Shown one piece after another: positions 53,602 to 62,301 of a DNA stretch of 64,000 nt. Below the pieces are notes generated by a model, which worked only from the letters and a program-made list of their open reading frames with translations, was not told the origin of the DNA and ran no database searches. Within the stretch, counting starts at the first letter, position 1. The number at the start of each line of letters is the position of its first letter. The position numbers and the translations under genes were made by a program. Source of the stretch: AC-32 sp963746155 (GTDB lineage: Bacteria; Actinomycetota; Thermoleophilia; Gaiellales; Gaiellaceae); assembly GCA_963746155.1 (NCBI GenBank), contig CAVVAB010000006.1, forward strand, positions 1 to 64,000. The letters are read 5' to 3'.

Positions 53602-54219
53602 TCAGACCAGGCGGCCCAGGAGGTGGAGCAGCGCGGCTCCGATCGTGAAGATCAGGACGACGCCGCCGGTGCCGACCACGAGGCCCAGCCCGAGGACGAC
53701 GACGTCCTCGAGGATGATCGAGAGCGCGACCAGAACGGCACCCAGCGCGGGGAACGTGTCGAGCCCAGAGAACGGCGGGGCGAGCGCGGCGGCGATCGCG
53801 AAGACCATCAGCACGAGGCCGCAGAGCCGGTCGACCCAGTGACGCTCGAACAGCCAGGCGGCCCGCGGCTTCGAGAAGCGCTCGATCTGCCGGATCCGCC
53901 GGATGATGAACGGGATCGCCTTCCCCGTTGTCGCCTCGCCGAGCTCGCGGCCCTTCCATCGCTCGGGGAGCCAGACCATCCGCCGCCCGAGCACCATCTG
54001 CGCCGCGAGCACGACGGCGATGACCTCGAACACGTGCGATACGCCGCCCGTCGGCAGCGGCAGCGCTGGAACGAACATCAGCATCAGGATCCCGACCGCG
54101 AAGCTCTTCTCCGCGAAAACGGAAGTCATCGCCCCGAGGGTCTTGGGCGAGTCGCTGCGAAGCCAGGCCTCGAGCTCGTCGCTGAACCGGCCGCTGTCCA
54201 TCGCGGAAGCATTGCTCAA
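53602..54219 (-). CDS. ExoD-family membrane protein
   Basis: 205 residues: FSDELEAWLRSDSPKTLGAM, ILMLMFVPALPLPTGGVSHV, FEVIAVVLAAQMVLGRRMVW, LPERWKGRELG and KPRAAWLFERHWVDRLCGLV. These match the exopolysaccharide-synthesis protein ExoD family, polytopic inner-membrane proteins of unclear biochemical role. ATG 54219; converges on the SagB gene with a 2-bp gap. Confidence 0.85.
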   Translation of the reverse strand: MSNASAMDSGRFSDELEAWLRSDSPKTLGAMTSVFAEKSFAVGILMLMFVPALPLPTGGVSHVFEVIAVVLAAQMVLGRRMVWLPERWKGRELGEATTGKAIPFIIRRIRQIERFSKPRAAWLFERHWVDRLCGLVLMVFAIAAALAPPFSGLDTFPALGAVLVALSIILEDVVVLGLGLVVGTGGVVLIFTIGAALLHLLGRLV

Positions 54220-54297
54220 GCGGCGTGATGATCAGCCGGTGCCAGGAGCCACGAGCGGCGACGCGCCGCGACGCCGCCAGTTCGGGCTGAGACAGCG

Positions 54298-54711
54298 TCA
54301 GGTCTGCGCGATCACGAGCACGACGGTCATCACGGCAAGCGCGACTCCGCCGACGGTGAACAGCGCGACGGTGCGGAAGCGCAGCGGTGCGTGGCCACCG
54401 GTTCGCAGCGCATGCTCCAACTCGCGCTGGCGTTGTGCGCCGACGATTGAGAGCCCGACCGCGAGAGATGCGTAGCCGCAGCCGAGCAGAATGTACGGCC
54501 ATGGGGCGACGTCGAGCAGTTGCGGGGCGAACCGGCCCACAGCGAGCGCCCCGGCGGTGGCGCCCAGCGCGGTGCGCCACCACGCCAGCCAGGTGCGCTC
54601 CGCAGCCATCGACGTACGCCGCTCCTGATCGAGATCGGACGGCGACGTCGGAACTGGAGGCGCTTCGTCTGCGGCGTCGGCGTGCTCTGAACCCGGCTGC
54701 GCCTGCGTCAT
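54298..54711 (-). CDS. DUF202/YidH-family membrane protein
   Basis: 137 residues. An acidic, Pro-rich N-terminal tail of about 30 residues precedes the signature SMAAERTWLAWWRTALGATA and three helices (YILLGCGYASLAVGLSIVG, VALFTVGGVALAVMTVVLV). Paralogue of the gene at 50832; function unknown. Confidence 0.85.
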   Translation of the reverse strand: MTQAQPGSEHADAADEAPPVPTSPSDLDQERRTSMAAERTWLAWWRTALGATAGALAVGRFAPQLLDVAPWPYILLGCGYASLAVGLSIVGAQRQRELEHALRTGGHAPLRFRTVALFTVGGVALAVMTVVLVIAQT

Positions 54712-54784
54712 AGCTGCATCTAACACACTTAGTCCGGTGGACGGTATGGGGCCGCCACGTGCTCGGTTGCCGGTAGAAGGCGAT

Positions 54785-54833
54785 CCGATCGAAGTCGTCA
54801 TGCCTCCGCGCAGCGGAGGCGGACTTCGATCGG
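54785..54833 (-). repeat. tRNA-trailing structured repeat, copy 3 (hairpin only)
   Basis: On the minus strand, 3 nt after tRNA-Arg(TCG): outer stem CCGATCGAAGTC with perfect complement GACTTCGATCGG, inner hairpin CGCCTCCGC-TG-CGCGGAGGC-like, and conserved CATGAC before the 3' arm. The longer downstream block of copies 1 and 2 is absent. Confidence 0.75.
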
Positions 54834-54836
54834 GAG

Positions 54837-54908
54837 TGGCCCCGGGAGGAGTCGAACCTCCGCACACGGATTCGAAGTCCGTCGCTCTATCCACTGAGCT
54901 ACGGGGCC
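54837..54908 (-). tRNA. tRNA-Arg(TCG)
   Basis: 72-nt cloverleaf on the minus strand: acceptor GGCCCCG/CGGGGCC, anticodon stem ACGGA/TCCGT with loop CTTCGAA, T-loop GGTTCGACTCC, discriminator A, no encoded CCA. Trailing hairpin 3 nt downstream. Confidence 0.93.
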
Positions 54909-54956
54909 CGTGGACCAGTTTGCCACGGCCGGCGAGCTATCCTTCGAGCGCTTCGT

Positions 54957-55030
54957 GGTGGCGGTAGCTCAGTTGGTAGAGCCCCGGGTTGTGGTCCCGG
55001 TGGTCGGGGGTTCGAGTCCCCTCCGCCACC
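54957..55030 (+). tRNA. tRNA-His(GTG)
   Basis: 74-nt cloverleaf including the extra 5' G (G-1) opposite discriminator C: acceptor GTGGCGG/CCGCCAC, anticodon loop TTGTGGT, T-loop GGTTCGAGTCC. CCA not encoded; no trailing conserved hairpin. Confidence 0.93.
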
Positions 55031-55046
55031 TCTCTGCGAGAAACGC

Positions 55047-55244
55047 CTAGGCGGCGACCCGGCGGTACCGTCGGATCAGGGCGTTGATGAGATCCTGCTG
55101 CACCCGGACGAGCTCGAGGCGGTTGCGCTCGAGCACGCCGGCGTCGGCCCCGACTGCGCGCAGGGTCTGACGCTCGTAGACGAGGCCGCGGATCTCCTCG
55201 CTGAGCGACTCGACCGTTGGAAGCTGAATGACGGTAGCGGTCAT
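55047..55244 (-). CDS. Small hypothetical protein
   Basis: 65 residues from ATG 55244 (TATVIQLPTVESLSEEIRGL), or 72 from 55265. The rest is one charged amphipathic helix pair (ERNRLELVRVQQDLINALIR) ending RRYRRVAA. Regular heptad-like spacing suggests a coiled coil. No known family; sits between tRNA-His and the tRNA-Leu locus. Confidence 0.5.
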   Translation of the reverse strand: MTATVIQLPTVESLSEEIRGLVYERQTLRAVGADAGVLERNRLELVRVQQDLINALIRRYRRVAA

Positions 55245-55288
55245 CGCGAGTGTTGGACTGGCCATCCGTCAATTAGTTAGTCGCGAAC

Positions 55289-55334
55289 CGGATCTATCCT
55301 TGAATGACGCGGGCGTGGCGGAATTGGTAGACGC
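55289..55334 (+). pseudogene. Duplicated 5' half of tRNA-Leu with its upstream flank
   Basis: 55289-55334 repeats 55434-55479 (46 bp, two mismatches), including 20 bp of upstream flank and the tRNA-Leu 5' half (55309-55334: acceptor 5' strand, D-arm). It ends abruptly at GACGC where the anticodon stem should start; palindromic DNA follows instead, so no tRNA can form. Confidence 0.75.
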
Positions 55335-55433
55335 TCCGCTCTCCCTCGAAGTCGGCCTTCGGCCTCGACTTCGAGGGACTTGACTTCGATCCGAAGCCGT
55401 CTCGGTGGAGGCGAGCAAAGCCCGCCTCCACGG
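55335..55433 (+). repeat. Palindromic spacer between truncated and intact tRNA-Leu
   Basis: Contains CCCTCGAAGTC (55343-55353) perfectly paired with GACTTCGAGGG (55367-55377) around GGCC-TTC-GGCC. It resembles the tRNA-trailing hairpin but lacks CATGAC. It also holds a second hairpin, GTGGAGGCG with CGCCTCCAC, ending just before 55434. Confidence 0.6.
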
Positions 55434-55453
55434 CGGATCTATCCTTGAGGGAC

Positions 55454-55539
55454 GCGGGCGTGGCGGAATTGGTAGACGCGGCGGGTTTAGGTCCCGTTGG
55501 GGCTGATGCTCCTTAGAGGTTCGAGTCCTCTCGCCCGCA
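55454..55539 (+). tRNA. tRNA-Leu(TAG)
   Basis: 86-nt type II tRNA: acceptor GCGGGCG/CGCCCGC, D-arm TGGCGGAATTGGTAGAC, anticodon loop TTTAGGT, long variable arm near GGGGCTGATGCTCC, T-loop GGTTCGAGTCC, discriminator A. CCA not encoded; structured repeat copy 2 begins 3 nt later. Confidence 0.92.
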
Positions 55540-55541
55540 CT

Positions 55542-55684
55542 CCCGTCGAAAGTCCGGCCGCTCCGCGGCCATGACGACTTTCGACGGCTCGCCTGACTCA
55601 CAGCGCTTCGGAGCCGCAGCCGCGCATGTCGGCTGCGGCGGCGAAACCGTCAGAACGCGTCGGGCGACAAGGACGCTCGCCCAG
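55542..55684 (+). repeat. tRNA-trailing structured repeat, copy 2 (long form)
   Basis: Outer stem CCGTCGAAAGTC (55543-55554) with GACTTTCGACGG (55576-55587); inner GGCCGC-TC-CGCGGCC; conserved CATGAC. The second part aligns to copy 1: GAGCCGCAGCCGCGCATG, hairpin partner CGGCTGCGGC, and GCGTCGGGCGACAAGG. No gene between the tRNA and 55717. Confidence 0.75.
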
Positions 55685-55716
55685 GCAAGGGGCCCCCGCG
55701 CGTGGGTTTGCGGCTT

Positions 55717-56635
55717 CTAGCTAGACCCGGCGGGCGGCACGCCCTCGCTCAGCCAGCGCATGTTCGCTGCGATCTCCGTCGCGGGGTCGGTGCCCATGTG
55801 CCCGGCCTCGTCGTCGATCTTGACCACACAACCCGGGACATGTGCAGCCAGCCATTCGCCGTGCGCGGGTGGAACGAGAACGTCGGTTGCTCCGTACCAG
55901 ACCAGGACCGGGATCGATATGCGGTCGACCTCGAAGCCCCACGGCTGCAGGGCCGCGAGGTCGTCGTCGGCCCAGCCGCCGACGCCTCGCGTCGAGTGCT
56001 CGGCCCACGATTCGCGAATGACCTGCATCGTCTCCTTGCGCGCGAGCGCCGACCGATCCGATTCGCTCAGCTCGAAGCCGTCGAGCACCGAGGCGGGATC
56101 GGCGGCCACACGGGCAGCCGCCTTCGCATTCACGCCCTCGAGCTCCGGGATCAGGACCTCTTCTCCGGCGAGCGCCCAACCGAACTCCTTCACGTTCTCC
56201 GGATCCATGCCCGCGAGCCAGGAATCCTGGTCGAGCCCGGGCTCTCCCAGCGGCGCGACGCCCGACCAGGCACGTTGCGCGCACGACCCGGTCGGGCAGG
56301 AGCGCCGCGCACGCGAGGGCGTGCGGCCCGCCACCGGAGCCACCCGTGACGCCGAAGCGCTCGAGGCCGAGATGGTCGGCGAGTGCCACCACGTCGTCGA
56401 CCTCGTCGACGATGCGCCTGCCGGGACGACGCGTCGACCTGCCGTACCCGGCCCGGTCGTGGGTTACGAGGAGGACGCCGACGCCGCGATAGAGCTCCTC
56501 GTCCGGCCATCGCTCGAGTCGGCAGCCAGGCGTTCCGTGCAACGCGAGCACCGGGAAGCCGTCGGTGTCACCCCACAGCGCGTACGCAAGCTCGCGTCCA
56601 TCGGGTGTCTCGAGCGTCAGGAGGGACTCGCCCAC
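55717..56635 (-). CDS. Alpha/beta-hydrolase (one frameshift)
   Basis: About 306 residues. The oxyanion region is VLALHGTPGCRLERW, followed by DRAGYGRSTRRPG, the nucleophile elbow FGVTGGSGGGPHALACA (Ser in GxSxG), the acid near VLVWYGATDVLVPP and the catalytic His in KIDDEAGHMGTD. One shift near 56270. GTG 56635 (VGESLLTLETPDGRELAY) fits the family start. Substrate unknown. Divergent from the kelch gene with 30 bp between starts. Confidence 0.8.
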
Positions 56636-56665
56636 GGCCGCGGAGCATACGCATACTCCACTCCG

Positions 56666-57586
56666 ATGACTCCGCGCCTTGTCGCCATGCTCGGGGTCGG
56701 GGTGCTCGCGCTCGGCGGTGCCTCGTCCGGGCCCGCGGCGCGGCAGGCGCTCGAGTGGAGGCAAGCGGCTCCGCTACCGGTTCCGCGGAGTGAGGTTGCG
56801 GCGGCGACGGTTGGAAAGGAGCTCGTCATCGCGGGCGGCTTCCTCGCGGACGGGCGCAGCTCGAAGCGGGTCGACGCCTACTCGCCCGGGAAGAACCGCT
56901 GGCGGCGGCTGCCCGACCTGCCGGTAGCCGTGAACCACGCGATGGCGGCCTCGGACGGGAAGAAGCTCTACGTCCTCGGCGGGTACGGCGCGCCGACGCG
57001 TGCCTTCGTGCTCTCGAAGGGCCGCTGGCGGAGGCTGCCGAACCTCCCGGCCCCGCGAGCGGCGGCGGGTGCGGCGATCGTCGGCAGGACGCTCTATGTG
57101 ATCGGCGGCGTGGCGAACGGAGGGCTTGCGCGCAGGGGGCTCGCCTTCGACCGCGTTCGCCGCCGCTGGTCGCTGATCCCCGGCCCCAAGCCGCGCGAGC
57201 ACCTGGGCGTGAGCGCGCTCGGGAACCGCGTCTACGCGGTCGCCGGGCGCGAGGCAGGCGTCAACTTCGACGCACTCCAGGCCTACGACACCAAGCGTCG
57301 GCGCTGGGTGACGCTGCCGCCGGTCCCGGAGACGCGCGGCGGCACCGACTCGGCCGCGGTCGGGTCGCTCCTGATCTCGGCCGGGAGCGAGTCGTCCGCG
57401 GGAACCTCGGCCGCGGTGTACGCGTACGACGCCCGCGCCCGGAGCTGGTCGCGGCTGCCCGACCTGCCGACGCCGAGGCACGGGCTCGGCGTCCTCGCAT
57501 TCGGCGGCCGCGTCTACGTGATCGGCGGCGGCCCGACGCCCGGCCTGTCGGTCAGCGGCGCGAACGAGTACCTGCAGCTGCGCTGA
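56666..57586 (+). CDS. Secreted kelch-repeat beta-propeller protein
   Basis: 306 residues: signal peptide (LVAMLGVGVLALGGASSG), then at least five kelch blades marked by GG and a following Tyr/Trp pattern (LVIAGGFLADGRS, LYVLGGYGAPT, LYVIGGVANGG, VYAVAGREAGV, VYVIGGGPTPG), each with a W-R-x-L-P-x-L-P segment. Probably an extracellular binding protein. Paralogous in design to the second domain of the lipoprotein at 23698. Confidence 0.82.
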   Translation: MTPRLVAMLGVGVLALGGASSGPAARQALEWRQAAPLPVPRSEVAAATVGKELVIAGGFLADGRSSKRVDAYSPGKNRWRRLPDLPVAVNHAMAASDGKKLYVLGGYGAPTRAFVLSKGRWRRLPNLPAPRAAAGAAIVGRTLYVIGGVANGGLARRGLAFDRVRRRWSLIPGPKPREHLGVSALGNRVYAVAGREAGVNFDALQAYDTKRRRWVTLPPVPETRGGTDSAAVGSLLISAGSESSAGTSAAVYAYDARARSWSRLPDLPTPRHGLGVLAFGGRVYVIGGGPTPGLSVSGANEYLQLR

Positions 57587-57606
57587 ACCGTCCCTTCTGG
57601 CCATGG

Positions 57607-57623
57607 CCGGGGTCTGACCCCGG
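57607..57623 (-). repeat. GGGGTCAGACCCC palindromic repeat, third copy
   Basis: CCGGGGTCTGACCCCGG, then ACACGGCC; the reverse complement matches 41892-41907. Sits in the 72-bp gap between the kelch and bicupin genes. Confidence 0.65.
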
Positions 57624-57658
57624 ACACGGCCTTGCGGGACACCGGGCATACTCGCGCC

Positions 57659-58592
57659 GTGCTCGCGCACTGGGACGACGTCGAGGCTGTCCACCGCGAG
57701 AAGGGCCCGATGGCCGCGACCTGGCAGCGGCTCGGCGACGCGGCAGGGGCCAAGGGGATCGGCCTCAACCGCGTCCGCGTCGATCCCGGCCGGCTCTCGA
57801 CGCCGCCGCACTCGCACGGGCTCTCGGAGGAGATCTTCTACGTGCTCGGCGGCTCGGGCCTCTCGTGGCAGGACGAGCGGGTCTGCGAGGTGCGTGCGGG
57901 CGACACGATCGTCCATCTGGCCGACCACGAGGAGCACACGCTCCGCGCGGGGCCCGACGGGCTCGACTACCTCGTCTTCGGCACACGCCATCCGGTCGAA
58001 ACCGCGTGGCTGCCGCGCTCGCGGGCGATCCGCCTCGGCTGGCCGTGGACGGAGGGCCGCGACGACGACCCGTGGGACGTCGAGGCCGAGATCGGCGAGC
58101 TCGAGTTCGCCGCAGCCGGGCGAGCGGCCGCCGAACGTGGTTGCGTTCGACGACCTCCCGCTCGACGAGGACGGAGACAAGCTGCTGGCCGCGGCTGCGG
58201 GCTCCGAGCGGTCGGGCCTGAACTGGATCCACCGCCAGGCGGGCAAGCGCGGCTCGATCCCGCACTGCCACTCGGAGGAGTCGGAGGCGTTCGTCGTGCT
58301 CGAGGGCGGTGGAGCCGTCGAGCTCTGGCCCACACCGCTCACCGCCGAGCGCGGGGCGGTGTTCGAGTCGCACGAGCTTCGCCCCGGGCACGTCGTCGCG
58401 CGCCCGCCCGGAACGCGGATCGCGCACTCGATCGTGGCCGGCCCGGAGGGCCTCACGTACCTCGCCTACGGCACGCGCGAACCGAACGACATCTGCTTCT
58501 ACCCGCGCTCGAACAAGGTCTTCTTTCGCGGCGTCGGGTTGATGACGCGGCTGGAGTACCTCGACTACGACGACGGCGAGCCGGACGACTGA
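57659..58592 (+). CDS. Two-domain cupin (bicupin) protein, one frameshift
   Basis: About 310 residues. First cupin: TPPHSHGLSEEIFYVLGGSG with His/Glu metal ligands, then GDTIVHLADHEEHTL. Second cupin: IPHCHSEESEAFVVLEGGGA and PPGTRIAHSIVAGPEG. Shift near 58120 between domains. Quercetinase/germin-like sugar- or small-acid-binding fold; could oxidise or isomerise a substrate of the following enzymes. GTG 57659 chosen. Its stop overlaps the next ATG (TGATG), so the genes are coupled. Confidence 0.8.
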
Positions 58593-59936
58593 TGGACCCC
58601 GCCAAGGTGGCGAAGCGTGCGGAGGACGCGGGCATCCGGCTCGTCCGGTTCCTCTGGTGCGGCAACGACGGCACGATCCGCGGGAAAGCGAGCGCACTCA
58701 GAGGCCTCGAAGGGCGTCTCGAGAGCGGCATCGGCCTGACGGTCGCGATGCAGGCGATGAACGGGCTCGACCAGCTCCAGCCGGTCGAGGGGATGGGGCC
58801 GATCGGCGAAGTCCGGCTCGTGCCCGATCTCGACACGTTCCGCGTCCTGCCGTACGCGCCGCGCAGCCGGCGCCGTGCTCGTCGACCTCGTCGGGCTCGA
58901 CGGCGAGGCGGCGCCGCAGTGCCCGCGCTCCTTCCTGAAGCGGATGATCGCTTGGCTCGACAAGCGCGGGCTCACGCTCGAGGTCGCGTTCGAGAACGAG
59001 TTCTCGCTCGCAACCCGGTCCGAGGACGGCTTCACGCCAGTCGACTCGAGCCTCTGCTTCTCGACGATCGGGATGACCGCGTCTCAGGACTACGTGGACG
59101 ACCTCGTGGACGCGCTCGACGAGCAGGAGATCCCGCTCGAGCAGTACTACGCCGAGCTCGGCCACGGGCAGCAGGAGATCTCGACCCCGCACGCGCCCGC
59201 CCTGCGCGCCGCCGACGAGCAGGTGCTCGTGCGCGAGACGATCCGTGGCGTCGCCACCGGGCACGGGCTGGTCGCGTCGCTCGCGCCGAAGCCGTGGCCC
59301 GAAGGCGCCGGCAACGGCGGGCACATCCACTTCTCGCTCTGGGAGGGCGCGCGCAACCGCTTCCACGACGCCTCGCGGGCCGACAGCCTCTCGGACGACG
59401 CGCGCTCGTTCATCGCGGGCGTCCTCGAGCACCTGCCCGGCCTGTGCGGCCTGACCGCCCCGAGCTTCAACTCCTACCGCCGCATCGTCCCGCGCTACTG
59501 GGCGGGCGCGTTCACGTGCTGGGGGCACGACAACCGCGAGGCGCCCGTGCGCGTGCCGTCGGTGTTCCGGGGCAGCGAGGAGGCGTCGACGAACGTCGAG
59601 CTGAAGTCGGCCGACGCGACCTGCAACCCCTACCTCGCCGTCGGCGGGCTGATCGCGGCCGGGCTCGACGGGCTCGCGCGGGGCCTCGAGCCGCCGGATC
59701 CGGTCGAGGTCGACCCCGCGACGCTCCCGGAGGAGGAGCGGGCGGTGCTCGGCGTCCGGCCGCTGCCGGCGACCCAGAAGGAGGCGCTCGACGCGCTCGA
59801 GTCCGACCGGCTGCTGATGGACGCGCTCGGGCCGGCGCTCACGACGTCCTACCTCGCCGTCCGCCGCTCCGAATGGGCGGCCTACTCGGAAGGTGACGAG
59901 GCATTCGAACAGCAGGGCCACTTCTTGAAGTACTGA
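58592..59936 (+). CDS. Glutamine-synthetase-like ligase (FluG / gamma-glutamyl-amine type), one frameshift
   Basis: About 448 residues. It has the GS fold: a VRFLWCGNDGTIRGK start in place of the classic beta-grasp tip, catalytic EVAFENEFSL (ExE), GAGNGGHIHFSLW (ammonia/His site), PSFNSYRRIVPRYWAG and NREAPVRVPS. These match type I-like GS paralogues that join glutamate to amines. Shift near 58866. Placed between a bicupin and an amidohydrolase, as in FluG-like catabolic sets. True nitrogen-assimilatory GlnA is unlikely given the context and divergent N-terminus. Confidence 0.8.
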
Positions 59937-60916
59937 ACGGGGTCGGCCTCGTCGACCACCACGCGCACGGGATCCTCCGGGAGCCGCCCGCGACGCTCGA
60001 CGAGTTCCGCGGCCTCTTCTCGGAGAGCACCGATCCGCGCCAGTGGCCGCACGTCGCGACCGGGCTGACCTACCGCCGCGCGGTCCGGGAGCTGGCCGAG
60101 CTCTTCGAGGTCGAGGCCTCGGAGGAGGCGGTGTACGCGTACCGGCTGGAGTCCGACCCGGCCGAGTACGCGGCGAGGCTCCTGCAGGCGACGGGCACCG
60201 AGTGGTTGCTCGTGGACGACGGCTTCCCGCCGCCCGCCGAGAGCACGACGTGGGACGAGCTCGGCGAGCTCGCCGGCTGCGAGGCGCGGCCGGTCCTGCG
60301 GATCGAGCGGATCGCCGAGGAGCTGGGCGACCTGGACGCGGTCCGCGCAGAGGTCGCGGCGGCGCGGGCGAACGGGTTCGCCGCGCTGAAGACGATCGCC
60401 GCCTACCGGGGCGGGCTCGTGGACGTCGCCGACGCGGTGCTCGCCGCGCTCGAGGCGAACGACGCCACCGACCGGCCGCTGCCGGTGCAGGTCCACGCGG
60501 GCTTCGGCGACTCCGACCTCCATCTCCCGCATTCCGACCCGGGCTACCTCAAGCCGCTGATCGAGCGCTTCCGCGAGACGCCGTTCGTGCTCCTCCACTG
60601 CTACCCGTTCGTCCGCGAGGCCGGCTGGCTCGCGCACGTCTACGGCAACGTCTACTTCGACCTCTCGCTGACGATCCCGCACGTCTCGCGGCCGGTGGAA
60701 GCGCTGCGGGAGGCGCTCGAGCTGGCACCGGTCTCCAAGCTCCTGTACGCATCCGACGCGGCCCGCACGCCCGAGCTGTACTACCTGGCCGCGAAGTGGT
60801 GGCGCGAGGCGCTGGCCGAGGTGCTCTCGGCCGAGCTCGAGCCGGCCGAGGCCGAGGAGGCCGCGCGGCTGATCCTGCGCGAGAACGCGATCGGCCTCTA
60901 CGGCCTCACTCCGTGA
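59933..60916 (+). CDS. Amidohydrolase family protein (FluG N-terminal-like)
   Basis: About 327 residues. Metal-site VDHHAHGIL, a central Lys in GFAALKTIAAYRGG, VQVHAGFGDSDLHLPHSDP and LLHCYPFVREAGWLAHV, then the catalytic Asp in LLYASDAARTPELY. TIM-barrel layout as in FluG and related amidohydrolases. No ATG/GTG precedes VGLVDHH; the CTG at 59933 overlapping the GS stop is the nearest start, so the true start is uncertain. In fungal FluG, this domain is fused to the GS domain. Confidence 0.8.
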   Translation: MNGVGLVDHHAHGILREPPATLDEFRGLFSESTDPRQWPHVATGLTYRRAVRELAELFEVEASEEAVYAYRLESDPAEYAARLLQATGTEWLLVDDGFPPPAESTTWDELGELAGCEARPVLRIERIAEELGDLDAVRAEVAAARANGFAALKTIAAYRGGLVDVADAVLAALEANDATDRPLPVQVHAGFGDSDLHLPHSDPGYLKPLIERFRETPFVLLHCYPFVREAGWLAHVYGNVYFDLSLTIPHVSRPVEALREALELAPVSKLLYASDAARTPELYYLAAKWWREALAEVLSAELEPAEAEEAARLILRENAIGLYGLTP

Positions 60917-60936
60917 GCCCGAACCTCTCTGGTTGA

Positions 60937-62301
60937 ATGAACCAGGCGATGGCAGCGCAGGTCGAAGAGCTCTCGGACAACCGCGTCCGGCTCACCGTCG
61001 AGGTTCCGCAGGCTGATCTCCAGCACGCGGTCGAGCACGCGACCTCGGACCTCGCGCAGTCGGTCAAGATCCCGGGCTTCCGCAAGGGGAAGGTGCCCGA
61101 CCAGGTGCTGCGCGCGCGGATCGGGCGCGAGCGGCTCTTCACCGAGGCGGTCGAGACCCACATCGGCGGCTGGTTCCTGAACGCGGCCGCGACCACGCGC
61201 ATCCGGCCCGTCGCCGCGCCCGAGTACGACTACGACCTCCCCGACTCCGAGGACGACCCGTTCAGCTTCACGGCCACGGTCTCGGTGCAGCCGAAGCCCG
61301 AGCCGGCCGACTGGACGGCGCTCGAGGTTCCCTACGCCGAGCCCGAGGTTCCCGAGGAGGTGGTCGACCAGGAGATCGAGGCGCTGCGCGCGAACGTCGC
61401 CGAGCTGGTCCCGATCGACGACCGGCCTGCGCGCACGGGCGACGTGATGGTGATCGACGTGTCCGAGCCCTCCGGCGAGACGCAGCGCGACCTCGTCGTC
61501 GAGCTCGGAGCCGGCCGGCTCATCGAGGAGCTCGAGCGCGCGCTGACGGGAGCCTCGACCGGCGAGACGAAGGAGATCGAGCTCCCGCAGGACGACGGCA
61601 CGCCCACGGAGGCGACCGTCACGCTCAAGGAGATCAAGGAGAAGGAGCTGCCGCCGCTCGACGACGAGCTGGCGCGCGCCGCGAGCGAGTTCGACACGCT
61701 GGCCGAGCTGCGCGCCGACATCGAGGGCCGCATCCGCGACGTTCTCGAGGAGGAGGCCGAGACGGCGTTCCGCGCCGCCGCGGTCGACATGCTCGCCGAG
61801 GCGTCGGGCGTCGAGGCTGCCGGCCCGCTCGTCGAGGCGCGCGCGCGCGAGCTCCTGAACGCCTTCGCCCGCTCGCTCGAGCGCCGCGGCATCAGCCCGG
61901 AGATGTACCTCCAGCTCTCGGGCGAGACCGGCGACCAGCTCGTCGAGCGGCTCCGCCACGAGGCGCAGCAGTCGGTCGCGCGCGAGCTCGTGCTCGAGGC
62001 CGTGGCCGACAAGCTCGAGCTCGAGGTCACCGACGAGGAGATCGAGGAGCTGATCCGCGAGCAGGCCGAGGCCCACGGCGACGACGCCGACGAGGCCGTC
62101 AAGCAGGTTTCGGAGGGCGGCGGCTACGACACGCTGCGCGGCGACCTGCGCCTGCGCAAGGCGCTCGACCGCGTCGCCGCCGAGGCGCAGCGCGTCCCCG
62201 TCGACGTCGCGCGCGCCCGCGAGAGCATCTGGACACCTGACAAGGAATCTCCCCCGACCGAGACGAAACTGTGGACCCCCGGCAGCAAGGAGCCAGCATG
62301 A
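60937..62301 (+). CDS. tig: Trigger factor (ribosome-associated chaperone, peptidyl-prolyl isomerase)
   Basis: 454 residues. The ribosome-binding loop has the signature PGFRKGKVPDQVLRARIG (residues about 47-64); the PPIase domain (about 150-235) contains DRPARTGDVMVIDV and VELGAGRLIEELE; the helical C-terminal domain follows with RARELLNAFARSLERRGISP. An acidic C-terminus ends SKEPA. ATG 60937 is used; ATG 60949 (MAAQVEEL) is also possible. Its stop overlaps clpP by ATGA in the conserved tig-clpP-clpX order. Confidence 0.95.
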   Translation: MNQAMAAQVEELSDNRVRLTVEVPQADLQHAVEHATSDLAQSVKIPGFRKGKVPDQVLRARIGRERLFTEAVETHIGGWFLNAAATTRIRPVAAPEYDYDLPDSEDDPFSFTATVSVQPKPEPADWTALEVPYAEPEVPEEVVDQEIEALRANVAELVPIDDRPARTGDVMVIDVSEPSGETQRDLVVELGAGRLIEELERALTGASTGETKEIELPQDDGTPTEATVTLKEIKEKELPPLDDELARAASEFDTLAELRADIEGRIRDVLEEEAETAFRAAAVDMLAEASGVEAAGPLVEARARELLNAFARSLERRGISPEMYLQLSGETGDQLVERLRHEAQQSVARELVLEAVADKLELEVTDEEIEELIREQAEAHGDDADEAVKQVSEGGGYDTLRGDLRLRKALDRVAAEAQRVPVDVARARESIWTPDKESPPTETKLWTPGSKEPA

